Below, in pieces: positions 1 through 6,422 of a DNA stretch of 15,249 bases. Within the stretch, counting starts at the first letter, position 1. The number at the start of each line of letters is the position of its first letter. The notes below the pieces were generated by a model. That model was not told the DNA's origin. It ran no database searches and saw nothing but the letters and a program-made list of their open reading frames with translations. Both the position numbers and the translations under genes were made by a program. Source of the DNA: Bacillota bacterium (GTDB lineage: Bacteria; Bacillota; Clostridia; UBA1381); assembly GCA_021203665.1 (NCBI GenBank), contig JAJQAT010000238.1, positions 1-15,249 on the forward strand. The letters are read 5' to 3'.

Positions 1-122
1 TATATATTCAATAGGGGGTATTCCCATCATTCAATACTTGCGGCGCGGCTTGCTGTGATTTCACTGCGTCATGCTCTCCCGCATGAGGGTATTATTCTAT
101 GAACGGAAAGGAATAGTTAATT
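1..122. other. Upstream region of NSS transporter gene
   Basis: No gene can be supported here. A short inverted repeat (TCATGC, 6-nt loop, GCATGA) lies at about 69-86 and a small GTGA/TCAC dyad at about 54-63. Neither is followed by a T-run, so neither looks like a terminator. No convincing sigma-A promoter is visible, so the promoter of the downstream transporter is either non-canonical or lies left of the window. The ribosome binding site GAAAGGAA ends about 8-10 nt before the ATG at 123. Confidence 0.4.
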
Positions 123-1475
123 ATGAAAAAAAGAAACACATTTTCAAGCGGCATAGGTTTTGTGCTCGCGGCGGCAGGCTCCGCCGTGGGGCTTGGCAAT
201 ATATGGAGATTCCCGTATCTCGCCGCAAAATACGGCGGAGGAATTTTCCTCCTGTTCTACATTCTGCTTGTGCTTACATTCGGATATACGCTGATGATTG
301 CCGAAAACGCAATCGGACGCAAAACGGGTCAGAGCGCCCTATGCGCGTTTGCCGCTCTGCGCAAAAAATGGTCGTTTCTCGGAATTATAGCGACGCTTGT
401 ACCGGTTATTATTCTGCCGTACTATAACGTAATAGGCGGCTGGGTTATAAAGTACGCTCTTACGTTTGTGACGGGAGGTCACGCGGCGGCGGCACAGGAT
501 ACGTTTTTCGACGGAATGCTCGCCTCCCCCGGCTCTCAGCTTTTGCTTCAACTGATTTTTTCGGCTGTTACGACAACAGTAATACTCCTGGGCGTTCAAA
601 AGGGCATCGAAAAATTCAGCACAATTTTAATGCCCGTCCTTATCGCTTTGGCAATAATCGTCGCGGTGTATTCCGTAACCCTCCCGGGCGCGTTAAAGGG
701 GGTTAAATATCTGTTTGTTCCCGACCTCTCGCATTTTTCCGTTCAGGGAATTTTGGCGGCGTTGGGACAGATGTTCTATTCGCTGTCGCTCGCTATGGGC
801 ATAATGATAGCATACGGCTCATATCTGCCAAAGGAAAGCGACCTCGAGAAAAACGTTAGCCGTATCGAAATTTTTGACACCGGTATCGCGATTCTTGCGG
901 GACTTATGATAGTTCCCGCAGTGTTCGCGTTTTCGGGCGGGGATGAATCGGCTCTGGGCAAGGGGCCCGGACTTATGTTTATAACTCTGCCGAAGGTTTT
1001 TGAAGGTATGGGTATGTCAACCGTTATCGGTTCAATCTTTTTTATACTTGTGCTTTTTGCCGCGCTTACGTCGTCAATCTCGATAATGGAGGCAATCGTT
1101 TCCTCCCTTTGCGACAGGTTCGGCGGGAGCAGAACAAAGACCACTCTCGGCGTTGGAATAGGCTCGTTCATTGTCGGTATCCCGCCCATTTTGGGATATA
1201 ACCTATGGAGCGGCGCGACTATCGGCGGAATGACAATTCTCGATATGATGGACTTTATAACAAACTCCGTGCTTATGCCCATATGCGCACTGCTTACCTG
1301 CGTATTTGTCGCGTACGTTATAGGCGTTAATGTCATACATGAAGAAGTGGAGCTGTCGTCAAAGTTTAAAAGAAAGCGCCTGTTCGATATTATGATAAAA
1401 TATATAGCGCCCGTATTGATTGCACTGATTTTGATTTCATCGATACTTGACGCTTTCGGTATTTTAAAGCTGTAA
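123..1475 (+). CDS. Sodium-dependent amino-acid symporter, NSS (neurotransmitter:sodium symporter) family
   Basis: Membrane transporter that couples uptake of an amino acid to Na+ influx. The N-terminal TM1 signature GSAVGLGNIWRFPY (residues 19-32) is diagnostic of the NSS/SNF family. By recalled alignment to LeuT, Ala21 and Asn26 sit at Na1-site positions and Gly23 sits where monoamine transporters carry Asp, which points to an amino-acid substrate. The TM3 tyrosine pair (100-101), TM6 GQMFYSLSLAMG (215-226) and TM8 ALTSSISI (314-321) are also recognisable. I count about 11 hydrophobic helices in 450 residues, the short bacterial form lacking TM12 (as in Tyt1/MhsT-type proteins) rather than the 12-TM LeuT form. 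The ATG is preceded by a good GAAAGGAA site. The gene converges on tyrS, so a tyrosine or other aromatic substrate is a tempting guess, but the sequence does not prove it. Confidence 0.93.
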   Translation: MKKRNTFSSGIGFVLAAAGSAVGLGNIWRFPYLAAKYGGGIFLLFYILLVLTFGYTLMIAENAIGRKTGQSALCAFAALRKKWSFLGIIATLVPVIILPYYNVIGGWVIKYALTFVTGGHAAAAQDTFFDGMLASPGSQLLLQLIFSAVTTTVILLGVQKGIEKFSTILMPVLIALAIIVAVYSVTLPGALKGVKYLFVPDLSHFSVQGILAALGQMFYSLSLAMGIMIAYGSYLPKESDLEKNVSRIEIFDTGIAILAGLMIVPAVFAFSGGDESALGKGPGLMFITLPKVFEGMGMSTVIGSIFFILVLFAALTSSISIMEAIVSSLCDRFGGSRTKTTLGVGIGSFIVGIPPILGYNLWSGATIGGMTILDMMDFITNSVLMPICALLTCVFVAYVIGVNVIHEEVELSSKFKRKRLFDIMIKYIAPVLIALILISSILDAFGILKL

Positions 1476-1481
1476 AAAAGG

Positions 1482-1566
1482 GCTGTTTGCAGACAGCAAA
1501 AAAGCAGACAAAACCTGAACGGTTTTGTCTGCTATCCGGCGGGACTGTTTAAAGCAGTCCCGTTTT
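1482..1566. terminator. Triple-hairpin bidirectional terminator between NSS gene and tyrS
   Basis: Three stem-loops occur in the gap between two convergent genes. The first, GCTGT/ACAGC (about 1482-1498), is followed on the minus strand by CCCTTTTTT. The second has a perfect 12-bp stem (1504-1515 with 1521-1532, 5-nt loop) and is followed on the minus strand by TTTTTT, making it the best terminator for tyrS. The third has an 8-bp GC-rich stem CGGGACTG/CAGTCCCG (1540-1547 with 1555-1562) followed on the plus strand by TTTT, suiting the transporter gene. The core stem of the second hairpin, GACAAAACC/GGTTTTGTC, recurs at 4920-4944. Confidence 0.85.
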
Positions 1567-1586
1567 AATTTGCTTTTAAAAGCGCT

Positions 1587-2807
1587 TTATTTCAATACCA
1601 CTCTATGGAAGGTCTTTTTGCCCTTTTTGATAATCATGCCCTCGTCGGGTATCATATCCGCGGTAACAACGCCGTTTACGTCATTATACTTCGCGTCGTT
1701 GATTGAAAGACCGTTCTGCTGAACAAGCCGTCTTGCCTCGCCCTTTGACGGCAAAAGTCCCGTCTTTACAAGCATATCAAGCACGCCCATTCCAACGGCG
1801 TCGGGAATAACCGTAGTCGGCATATCGTCGCTTATGCCGCCCTTTGCGAATACCTCCTCGGCTGTTTTCTTTGCCTTTTCAGCCTCGTCCTCTCCGTGTA
1901 CAAGCTTTGTAACCTCATACGCAAGTATTCTCTTTGCCTCGTTAAGCTGCTGCCCCTCCCATTGCTCCATCTTGTGTATCTCGTCCATCGGAACAAATGT
2001 GAGAAGCTTAAGGCACTTGATAACGTCCGCGTCCTGCACGTTTACCCAATACTGATAAAATTCGTAGGGCGTTGTTTTCTTCGGGTCGAGCCATACCGCG
2101 CCCGCGGCTGTTTTGCCCATTTTCTTACCCTCGCTGTTTGTCAAAAGCGTAAAGGTCATACCGTATACCTGCTTTTGGTCCTTACGTCTGCAAAGGTCGA
2201 TACCGCCCAAAATATTGCTCCACTGGTCATCGCCGCCAAGCTCTATCTTACAGTCATACTTACGGTTAAGCATAAGGAAATCGTAGCTCTGCATAAGCAT
2301 ATAGTTAAATTCAAGGAACGAAAGTCCCTTTTCAAGTCTTTGCTTAAAGCACTCCGCGGTAAGCATCTTGTTTACCGAGAAGCATGAGCCTATGTCGCGC
2401 AAAAACTCAATATAATTAAGGTCCAAAAGCCAGTCGGCGTTATTTACCATAATCGCCTTGCCGTCCGAAAAGTCAACAACCTTTGAAAGCTGCTCCTTGA
2501 AGCATTCGCAGTTGTGGTCGATAATTTCCTTTGTCATCATTTGGCGCATATCCGTTCTGCCGGACGGGTCGCCTATATGTCCCGTGCCGCCGCCGACAAG
2601 CGCGATGGGTCTGTGTCCGTAATTCTGCATATGGCGCATAACAACCATCTGCAAAAAGTGTCCTACATGAAGGCTGTCTGCTGTCGGGTCGAAACCGATA
2701 TAGAACGTTACTTTCTCCTTTCCCAATAATTCCCGTATTTCCTGTTCGTGTGTTGTTTGGGCGATAAGTCCGCGTTCCAACAAAACATCATATACATTAT
2801 TTTGCAT
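1587..2807 (-). CDS. tyrS: Tyrosyl-tRNA synthetase
   Basis: Cytoplasmic class I aminoacyl-tRNA synthetase that charges tRNA-Tyr with tyrosine using ATP. In the 406-residue protein the HIGH-type motif is HVGH (residues 47-50), GDPSGR follows at 79-84, the tyrosine/tRNA-binding segment GGDDQWSNI is at 191-199, and the KMSKS-type loop is KMGKT (229-233). The C-terminal ~65 residues form an S4-type RNA-binding domain, as in TyrS of Gram-positive bacteria. I place the start at the ATG at 2807 because AAGGAGG (2817-2823) sits 9 nt upstream; the longer open frame beginning at 2852 has no such site and overlaps the predicted transcription start. The gene has its own promoter with a leader of only about 47 nt, too short for the tyrosine T-box that commonly controls tyrS in Firmicutes. 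Confidence 0.97.
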   Translation of the reverse strand: MQNNVYDVLLERGLIAQTTHEQEIRELLGKEKVTFYIGFDPTADSLHVGHFLQMVVMRHMQNYGHRPIALVGGGTGHIGDPSGRTDMRQMMTKEIIDHNCECFKEQLSKVVDFSDGKAIMVNNADWLLDLNYIEFLRDIGSCFSVNKMLTAECFKQRLEKGLSFLEFNYMLMQSYDFLMLNRKYDCKIELGGDDQWSNILGGIDLCRRKDQKQVYGMTFTLLTNSEGKKMGKTAAGAVWLDPKKTTPYEFYQYWVNVQDADVIKCLKLLTFVPMDEIHKMEQWEGQQLNEAKRILAYEVTKLVHGEDEAEKAKKTAEEVFAKGGISDDMPTTVIPDAVGMGVLDMLVKTGLLPSKGEARRLVQQNGLSINDAKYNDVNGVVTADMIPDEGMIIKKGKKTFHRVVLK

Positions 2808-2833
2808 ATTTCTTTTCCTCCTTCTGTAGTGTA

Positions 2834-2852
2834 TCGCCGTCGGGTACGGCAA
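2834..2852 (-). promoter_or_regulatory. 5'-proximal hairpin in tyrS leader
   Basis: A 7-bp stem (TCGCCGT at 2834-2840 pairing with ACGGCAA at 2846-2852, allowing one G-U pair) with a 5-nt loop sits almost exactly at the predicted 5' end of the tyrS mRNA. It may simply stabilise the transcript. No T-box-like AGGGTGG element is present. Confidence 0.4.
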
Positions 2853-2860
2853 TCCTTTAT

Positions 2861-2889
2861 ATTATACACCAAACATAGGATTTTTGCAA
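2861..2889 (-). promoter_or_regulatory. tyrS promoter (sigma-A type)
   Basis: On the minus strand the -35 is TTGCAA (2884-2889), the spacer is 17 bp and the -10 is a perfect TATAAT (2861-2866). The last eight spacer bases plus the -10 region, GTTTGGTGTATAATAT, are identical to those of the rpsT promoter. The -35 lies only about 10 nt past the ylzJ stop codon, with no terminator between, so tepA-ylzJ transcripts may also read into tyrS. Confidence 0.85.
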
Positions 2890-2899
2890 GAAATTTTTA

Positions 2900-3085
2900 C
2901 TATATATTTTTCGACCCGAGCAAATTGTGATATTTAAGATAATCCTGCGGATTTGTGCTTACAATTCTGTCAACAATTCCGTCCGTTATCTCCAGCGTTA
3001 CATTATTATACATTTTTATATGCCTGCGCCGTATTTGCGTTTGGTCGAAAAATATCACGTCTGTCGGCACTACGGAATAAATCAT
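2900..3085 (-). CDS. ylzJ: YlzJ-like small protein
   Basis: A 61-residue protein of unknown biochemical function. The N-terminal pattern (MIYSVVPTDVIF) and the C-terminal STNPQDYL segment match what I recall of the YlzJ family, whose Bacillus subtilis member lies directly downstream of tepA. Here the ATG overlaps the tepA stop by 4 nt (ATGA), a classic translational-coupling arrangement, which supports a real gene despite its size. No signal peptide, membrane helix or metal-binding motif is visible. The recurrent pairing with TepA suggests a role linked to that protease, perhaps in sporulation or spore outgrowth, but this is context only. Confidence 0.85.
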   Translation of the reverse strand: MIYSVVPTDVIFFDQTQIRRRHIKMYNNVTLEITDGIVDRIVSTNPQDYLKYHNLLGSKNI

Positions 3086-3783
3086 TTTTTCTTCTCCTCC
3101 CTCTGCTTTGCTATAAGCTCATACATTTTTTCGAGCGCGTCTTTAAGTCCGCCCATTTCATTTATCAGTCCGCACTCCACGGCTTTTTTAGCGAATAATA
3201 TACTGCCGACGTCATTGGCTATTTCCTCCGTGGATAGCATCAGCCTTTTAAATTCCTCGTTTGATATGTTTGAATTTGAAACCACAAATTCAATTATCCT
3301 TTCCTGCATATTCTGAAAGTAGCGAAACGTCTGCATAACGCCTATCACCACGCCGCTCATACGGAGCGGGTGTACTGTCATTGTGGCTGTGGGAGCGATA
3401 AACGAATAGTCCGCCGCCACGGCAAGCGGCACGCCTATGCTGTGTCCGCCGCCGAGCACAAGCGACACGGTCGGCTTGCCCATACCGGCAATCATCTCGG
3501 CTATTGCGAGTCCCGCCTCCACGTCGCCTCCGACGGTGTTCAAAAGCACCATAAGTCCGTCTATCTCCGGATTTTCCTCAACCGCTACAAGCTGCGGCAA
3601 AACGTGCTCGTACTTTGTCGTTTTATTCTGCGGCGGCAGCGCCATATGACACTCGACCTGCAAGATTATATTCACGCAATGTATGTTTCCGCGAGGATTT
3701 TTTGTCCGAACACTGCCTAATTCCTTTATATTTTTCGATTCCTGCTCCTCAGTCCCGTTGTCATTTTCGTTTTTGTTCGCCAC
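3082..3783 (-). CDS. tepA: ClpP-family serine protease TepA
   Basis: Protein of the ClpP/crotonase fold, family TepA (YmfB). From the chosen start it has 233 residues. The glycine-rich NTVGGDVEAG oxyanion-hole region is at 82-91, the nucleophile Ser115 lies in GGGHSIG, His138 in TVHPLR, and Asp191 (NDVG) is the likely third triad member, so it appears catalytically intact. In B. subtilis this ClpP-like protease is known from work on spore outgrowth. The first ~30 residues are Asn/Glu-rich and probably disordered. A GTG at 3792 opens the frame, but the site GAGGTG lies 6 nt before the second GTG at 3783, so I prefer the latter. ylzJ overlaps its stop codon by 4 nt. Confidence 0.9.
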   Translation of the reverse strand: MANKNENDNGTEEQESKNIKELGSVRTKNPRGNIHCVNIILQVECHMALPPQNKTTKYEHVLPQLVAVEENPEIDGLMVLLNTVGGDVEAGLAIAEMIAGMGKPTVSLVLGGGHSIGVPLAVAADYSFIAPTATMTVHPLRMSGVVIGVMQTFRYFQNMQERIIEFVVSNSNISNEEFKRLMLSTEEIANDVGSILFAKKAVECGLINEMGGLKDALEKMYELIAKQREEKKK

Positions 3784-3792
3784 TTGATTCAC

Positions 3793-3942
3793 CTCGTATA
3801 AGCATTTATTTTAGTATAGATGATTTAAGATGTTTTTATTCCCGAATATATTTAAAACAATCGGATAAAACATTGTAAAATAATAAAATATGTGTTATAA
3901 TGTTCTGTAGTCTTTAATTAAATATGAAAGGAGCGGATAAAT
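3793..3942. promoter_or_regulatory. Divergent tepA/metA intergenic region with metA promoter
   Basis: A plus-strand promoter for metA is clear: -35 TTGTAA (3873-3878), 17-bp spacer, perfect -10 TATAAT (3896-3901), giving a leader of about 35 nt, and AAAGGAG ahead of the ATG. The leader is too short for a SAM riboswitch or methionine T-box. On the minus strand only a weak TATACT-like -10 lies upstream of tepA with no matching -35. A forespore-type promoter is possible but not supported by a proper spacing. Confidence 0.75.
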
Positions 3943-4860
3943 ATGCCAATCAGAATACCCGACAAATTGCCGGCGACAAAACAGCTCAGAAACGAGAATA
4001 TATTTGTAATGAGCGAAAAAAAGGCAATGCACCAGGATATACGTCCGCTTAAAATAGTAATTGTAAATCTGATGCCCACAAAAATAACCACGGAAACGCA
4101 GCTTTTAAGACTTCTCTCAAACTCGCCCCTACAGGTTGAGATAGATTTTCTGCAAATGGATTCTCACGAATCGAAAAACACTCCGTCAGAGCATCTTTCG
4201 GCATTTTACAAAACCTTTGACGAAATCAAAGATTCAAAATATGACGGAATGATTATAACGGGCGCGCCAGTTGAAAATCTTGAATTTGAAGAGGTGGACT
4301 ACTGGGAAGAGCTTGTGCGCATAATGGATTGGTCCGCGACGCACGTTACGTCCACTCTGCACATATGCTGGGCGGCGCTTGCCGGACTTTATTACCACTA
4401 CGGCGTGCCGAAGCACCCGTTAAAGGAAAAATGCTCGGGTGTTTTCAAGCATAGAGTAAACCGCCGCACCGCGAAGCTTGTGCGCGGATTTGACAACGAG
4501 TTTTACGCTCCGCACTCGCGCTTTCAGGAGGTTCGCATCGAGGACATAAAAAAGGTCAAGGAGCTTGAAATACTTGCCGAGTCCAAAGAGGCGGGCGTTT
4601 ATATAGTATTCACAAAGGGCGGCAGACGTATTTTTGTAACCGGTCACTCCGAATATGACGCGAATACCCTGCGCGACGAATATTTCCGCGATTTGGAAAA
4701 GGGCAAAAATCCCTCCGTGCCAAAGCACTACTTCCCTCATGACGACCCGACAAAGCGTCCGATTGTGAGATGGCGCTCGCACGCGAATTTACTGTTCTCA
4801 AACTGGCTCAATTACTTTGTGTATCAGATTACGCCCTATGATATTGACAGCATTAAATAA
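3943..4860 (+). CDS. metA: Homoserine O-acetyltransferase (MetA/HTS family)
   Basis: Cytoplasmic enzyme that activates homoserine at the first committed step of methionine synthesis. The 305-residue length is typical. The catalytic nucleophile is Cys142 in HICWAALAGLYYHYG, and the His235/Glu237 pair lies in TGHSEYD. The acyl-donor-determining position 111 is Glu (TGAPVENLEF), as in Bacillus cereus MetA, which uses acetyl-CoA; Escherichia coli has Gly there and uses succinyl-CoA. The product is therefore best called an O-acetyltransferase even though automatic annotation often says succinyltransferase. AAAGGAG precedes the ATG. It is a single gene with its own promoter and no met genes beside it, so the sulfhydrylase partner must lie elsewhere. 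No riboswitch is visible. Confidence 0.96.
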   Translation: MPIRIPDKLPATKQLRNENIFVMSEKKAMHQDIRPLKIVIVNLMPTKITTETQLLRLLSNSPLQVEIDFLQMDSHESKNTPSEHLSAFYKTFDEIKDSKYDGMIITGAPVENLEFEEVDYWEELVRIMDWSATHVTSTLHICWAALAGLYYHYGVPKHPLKEKCSGVFKHRVNRRTAKLVRGFDNEFYAPHSRFQEVRIEDIKKVKELEILAESKEAGVYIVFTKGGRRIFVTGHSEYDANTLRDEYFRDLEKGKNPSVPKHYFPHDDPTKRPIVRWRSHANLLFSNWLNYFVYQITPYDIDSIK

Positions 4861-4887
4861 CCGCCGCTCCCTTTGCGGCAAAAAAAT

Positions 4888-4911
4888 AACGGCGGACTGT
4901 TTTCCGCCGTT
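4888..4911. terminator. metA 3' hairpin (bidirectional)
   Basis: A 9-bp GC-rich stem AACGGCGGA/TCCGCCGTT with a 6-nt loop. On the plus strand it is followed by a modest TAAATT tail and could end metA transcripts. On the minus strand it is followed by ATTTTTTTG, a strong intrinsic-terminator tail, so it would stop any transcript arriving from the rpsT side. Confidence 0.75.
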
Positions 4912-4919
4912 TAAATTAC

Positions 4920-4944
4920 AGACAAAACCGGCATGGTTTTGTCT
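4920..4944. repeat. Repeated GACAAAACC/GGTTTTGTC hairpin, copy 2
   Basis: A 10-bp perfect stem AGACAAAACC/GGTTTTGTCT with a 5-nt loop (GGCAT). The stem core matches that of the hairpin at 1504-1532 exactly while the loop differs completely (TGAAC there), and both copies are followed closely by TATCC. This suggests a dispersed terminator or palindrome family. Here neither strand has a strong T-run directly after the stem. Confidence 0.7.
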
Positions 4945-5075
4945 ATCCTTATTCTTGGGTGCTCGAGGTGCTAACCTCGAATAAATATCGTTTTTGACGA
5001 CATGCGCGTCAAAAACGGCTTAAAACCTAAAGTTTCGACGCAAGGAGGAACTTTTGGTTTTTTCTTTAGAGATAA
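4945..5075. other. Composite structured element of unknown nature (three stem-loops)
   Basis: There is no open frame worth reporting. Three consecutive hairpins fill this stretch. The first is TCGAGGT/ACCTCGA with a 4-nt loop (4963-4980). The second is a perfect 11-bp CGTTTTTGACG/CGTCAAAAACG (4989-5017). The third has a 15-bp stem with one T-T mismatch and one G-U pair (5022-5036 with 5047-5061) and a 10-nt loop. The third reads AAGGAGG on the plus strand and CCTCCTT, the anti-Shine-Dalgarno sequence, on the minus strand. It lies between conventional terminators of metA and rpsT. It could be a non-autonomous repeat, a processed 3'-UTR RNA or a small RNA; I see no convincing promoter on either strand. 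Confidence 0.55.
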
Positions 5076-5077
5076 CT

Positions 5078-5130
5078 GAAAAAAGCGTTTAAAAAACGCT
5101 TTTTTCGCTGTTGACATTTATGTCAACAGC
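5078..5130 (-). terminator. rpsT terminator (double hairpin)
   Basis: Reading from the rpsT stop on the minus strand, a perfect GC-bounded stem GCTGTTGACA/TGTCAACAGC (5107-5130) comes first. It is followed at once by GAAAAAAGCGTTT/AAACGCTTTTTTC (5078-5106), whose 3' arm supplies the T-run. The second hairpin is symmetric and would work in both directions. Confidence 0.85.
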
Positions 5131-5135
5131 CCCTA

Positions 5136-5399
5136 TTATGCTAATTTAGCAAGCTTAAGAGCAAGCTGCGACTTCTTTCTTGCCGCGTTGTTCTTGTGAA
5201 GAATGCCTTGGCTTACGCCCTGGTCGAGCTTCTTTGACGCCTCGTTGAACAAAACCCTTGCATTTTCCTTGTCCCCTGCCTCAACGGCAGCTTCGAACTT
5301 CTTGATAGCCGTCTTAAGAGCAGTCTTGTGCGACATATTTATAAGAGTCTTCTTCTCAGTCACCTTAACTCTCTTCTTGGCTGATTTGATATTTGGCAC
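5136..5399 (-). CDS. rpsT: 30S ribosomal protein S20
   Basis: Small-subunit ribosomal protein that binds 16S rRNA. The 87-residue, Lys/Ala-rich helical protein begins PNIKSAKKRVKV and contains the family's SHKTALKTAIKKFE and GILHKNNAARKKSQL segments. The start is GTG at 5399, with GGAGGTG seven nt upstream. It has its own promoter directly upstream and a double-hairpin terminator downstream, so it can be expressed separately from the recO operon that precedes it on the same strand. Nothing unusual is seen in the protein. Confidence 0.98.
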   Translation of the reverse strand: MPNIKSAKKRVKVTEKKTLINMSHKTALKTAIKKFEAAVEAGDKENARVLFNEASKKLDQGVSQGILHKNNAARKKSQLALKLAKLA

Positions 5400-5440
5400 T
5401 TTTTTACACCTCCGCGAATTTTAATCTGTAATACCGTAAT

Positions 5441-5469
5441 ATTATACACCAAACCGCAGATAATTGCAA
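5441..5469 (-). promoter_or_regulatory. rpsT promoter (sigma-A type)
   Basis: On the minus strand: -35 TTGCAA (5464-5469), 17-bp spacer, -10 TATAAT (5441-5446). The block GTTTGGTGTATAATAT and the -35 hexamer are the same as in the tyrS promoter. The leader is only about 35 nt, leaving no room for an S20-type autoregulatory structure. Between this promoter and the recO stop (5470-5562) the DNA is AT-rich with no clear hairpin, so recO transcripts may read through. Confidence 0.85.
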
Positions 5470-5562
5470 GGTTTTTTTTAGTTTTTTTGACGTTTTGTTT
5501 ATTTTAGCCAAAATACATAATTAGCGGGTCTTTTATTCTTGAATTTTATGTAAACTGACCAA

Positions 5563-6306
5563 TCACATATCAAGAAGCATATTATAGTAATCAAGGCTCG
5601 AAAATTTCCTGTCCAGCTGCAATAAAACGTACTGTTCGGTAAGATTGCCGAGCGACTTTAAGAGCTTATCGTCCGCGGCGAATGACAGCATCCTTTTATC
5701 CTCGCTTGACGCGATATAATTTACCGCTCGGTACAGATTCTTGTCCATACGGATAATTTGCTTACCGGCGCACTTACGGCACACCATTCCGCCCTTTAGC
5801 GGGTCAAAGGCGAATATCTCACCTTCGCCGCAGGACACACAGGAATCCAATACAGGCGCGTAGCCTCCGGCGCACATCATTTTCAGCTCGTACACCGCCT
5901 TTACCTTTGAGGGATTCTCATTCCTGTACGCGAGAGCGTAAATACTGTTCAAAAATATACGCAGCATACGCTCATCCGGATTATTCATGCCGAGAATGCT
6001 GTATGTAATATCCGACAAATACACGCACAGCGACAGCTTTTTTATATCCTCCGAAACGGGATAAAAGCCGTCAAGGGTGTCAATGCTGTTCACGCTCATA
6101 ATATCCTTATTGACACCCTTGTAAAGCTCAAAATCGCCGTAGCACAAAAACTGACTTGACGCGGCAGCCTTGCCCTTGGATTTTTTGACGCCGTAGCTGA
6201 CCGCCTTGATTATGCCGTATTCCTCCGTGAAAACGCTGAGCATTCTGTGCCCCTCTCCGTAATCCGACTGCTTTATGATAATGCCTCTCGCTCTGATTTC
6301 CGCCAT
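5563..6306 (-). CDS. recO: DNA repair protein RecO
   Basis: Recombination mediator that works with RecR to load RecA on SSB-coated single-stranded DNA. The 247 residues fit the family. An N-terminal OB-fold (roughly 1-80) starts AEIRARGIIIKQSDYGEGHR. A helical middle follows, then a zinc-finger with Cys156, Cys159, Cys176 and Cys179 (CVSC and CRKC), all four present. The ATG at 6306 has AAGGA 6 nt upstream, inside the end of yqzL, with which recO overlaps by 34 nt. The order era-yqzL-recO is the standard Firmicutes arrangement. No strong terminator follows before the rpsT promoter. Confidence 0.95.
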   Translation of the reverse strand: MAEIRARGIIIKQSDYGEGHRMLSVFTEEYGIIKAVSYGVKKSKGKAAASSQFLCYGDFELYKGVNKDIMSVNSIDTLDGFYPVSEDIKKLSLCVYLSDITYSILGMNNPDERMLRIFLNSIYALAYRNENPSKVKAVYELKMMCAGGYAPVLDSCVSCGEGEIFAFDPLKGGMVCRKCAGKQIIRMDKNLYRAVNYIASSEDKRMLSFAADDKLLKSLGNLTEQYVLLQLDRKFSSLDYYNMLLDM

Positions 6307-6422
6307 GTATCATCCTTATCCTCTTGAATTTCAGTATTGATTATAGATTTATATAAAAGATACGCGTCTATATTTCCGGTTCTTGTGAAAGTTTCCCATG
6401 AAAGTCTGTTAAGCTCCGTCAT
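6273..6422 (-). CDS. yqzL: YqzL family small protein
   Basis: A 49-residue protein of unknown function. The segment LSWETFTRTGNIDAYLLYKS closely follows the pattern I recall for B. subtilis YqzL (TWKVFSQTGNIDTYLLFK), and the position between era and recO is the family's usual one. The open frame runs to 6473, but I choose the ATG at 6422 because GGAGG lies 8 nt upstream and conserved sequence begins there. The last 11 codons overlap the start of recO in another frame, suggesting translational coupling. It has no membrane helix or signal. Confidence 0.88.
   Translation of the reverse strand: MTELNRLSWETFTRTGNIDAYLLYKSIINTEIQEDKDDTWRKSEREALS

Noticed and set aside
71..427. Plus-strand open frame overlapping the start of the NSS gene
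   Set aside because: Out of frame with the real gene, Arg-rich composition typical of a shadow, and no ribosome binding site.
776..1336. Long open frame (186 codons) on the minus strand inside the NSS transporter gene
   Set aside because: It lies wholly within a clearly coding NSS gene, has no ribosome binding site and its translation resembles no family I know; a shadow frame.
3800..3860. Forespore (sigma-G/F type) promoter upstream of tepA from GAATA and TATACTA
   Set aside because: The spacing is about 17 bp where about 15 is expected and the -10 is a poor match; not reported as a feature.
3793..3942. SAM riboswitch or Met T-box upstream of metA
   Set aside because: The promoter -10 ends about 41 nt before the start codon and no riboswitch core sequences are present.
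5107..5130. TTGACA within the rpsT terminator as a -35 box for a minus-strand small RNA
   Set aside because: No acceptable -10 lies 16-18 bp downstream; the hexamer is explained by the palindromic stem.
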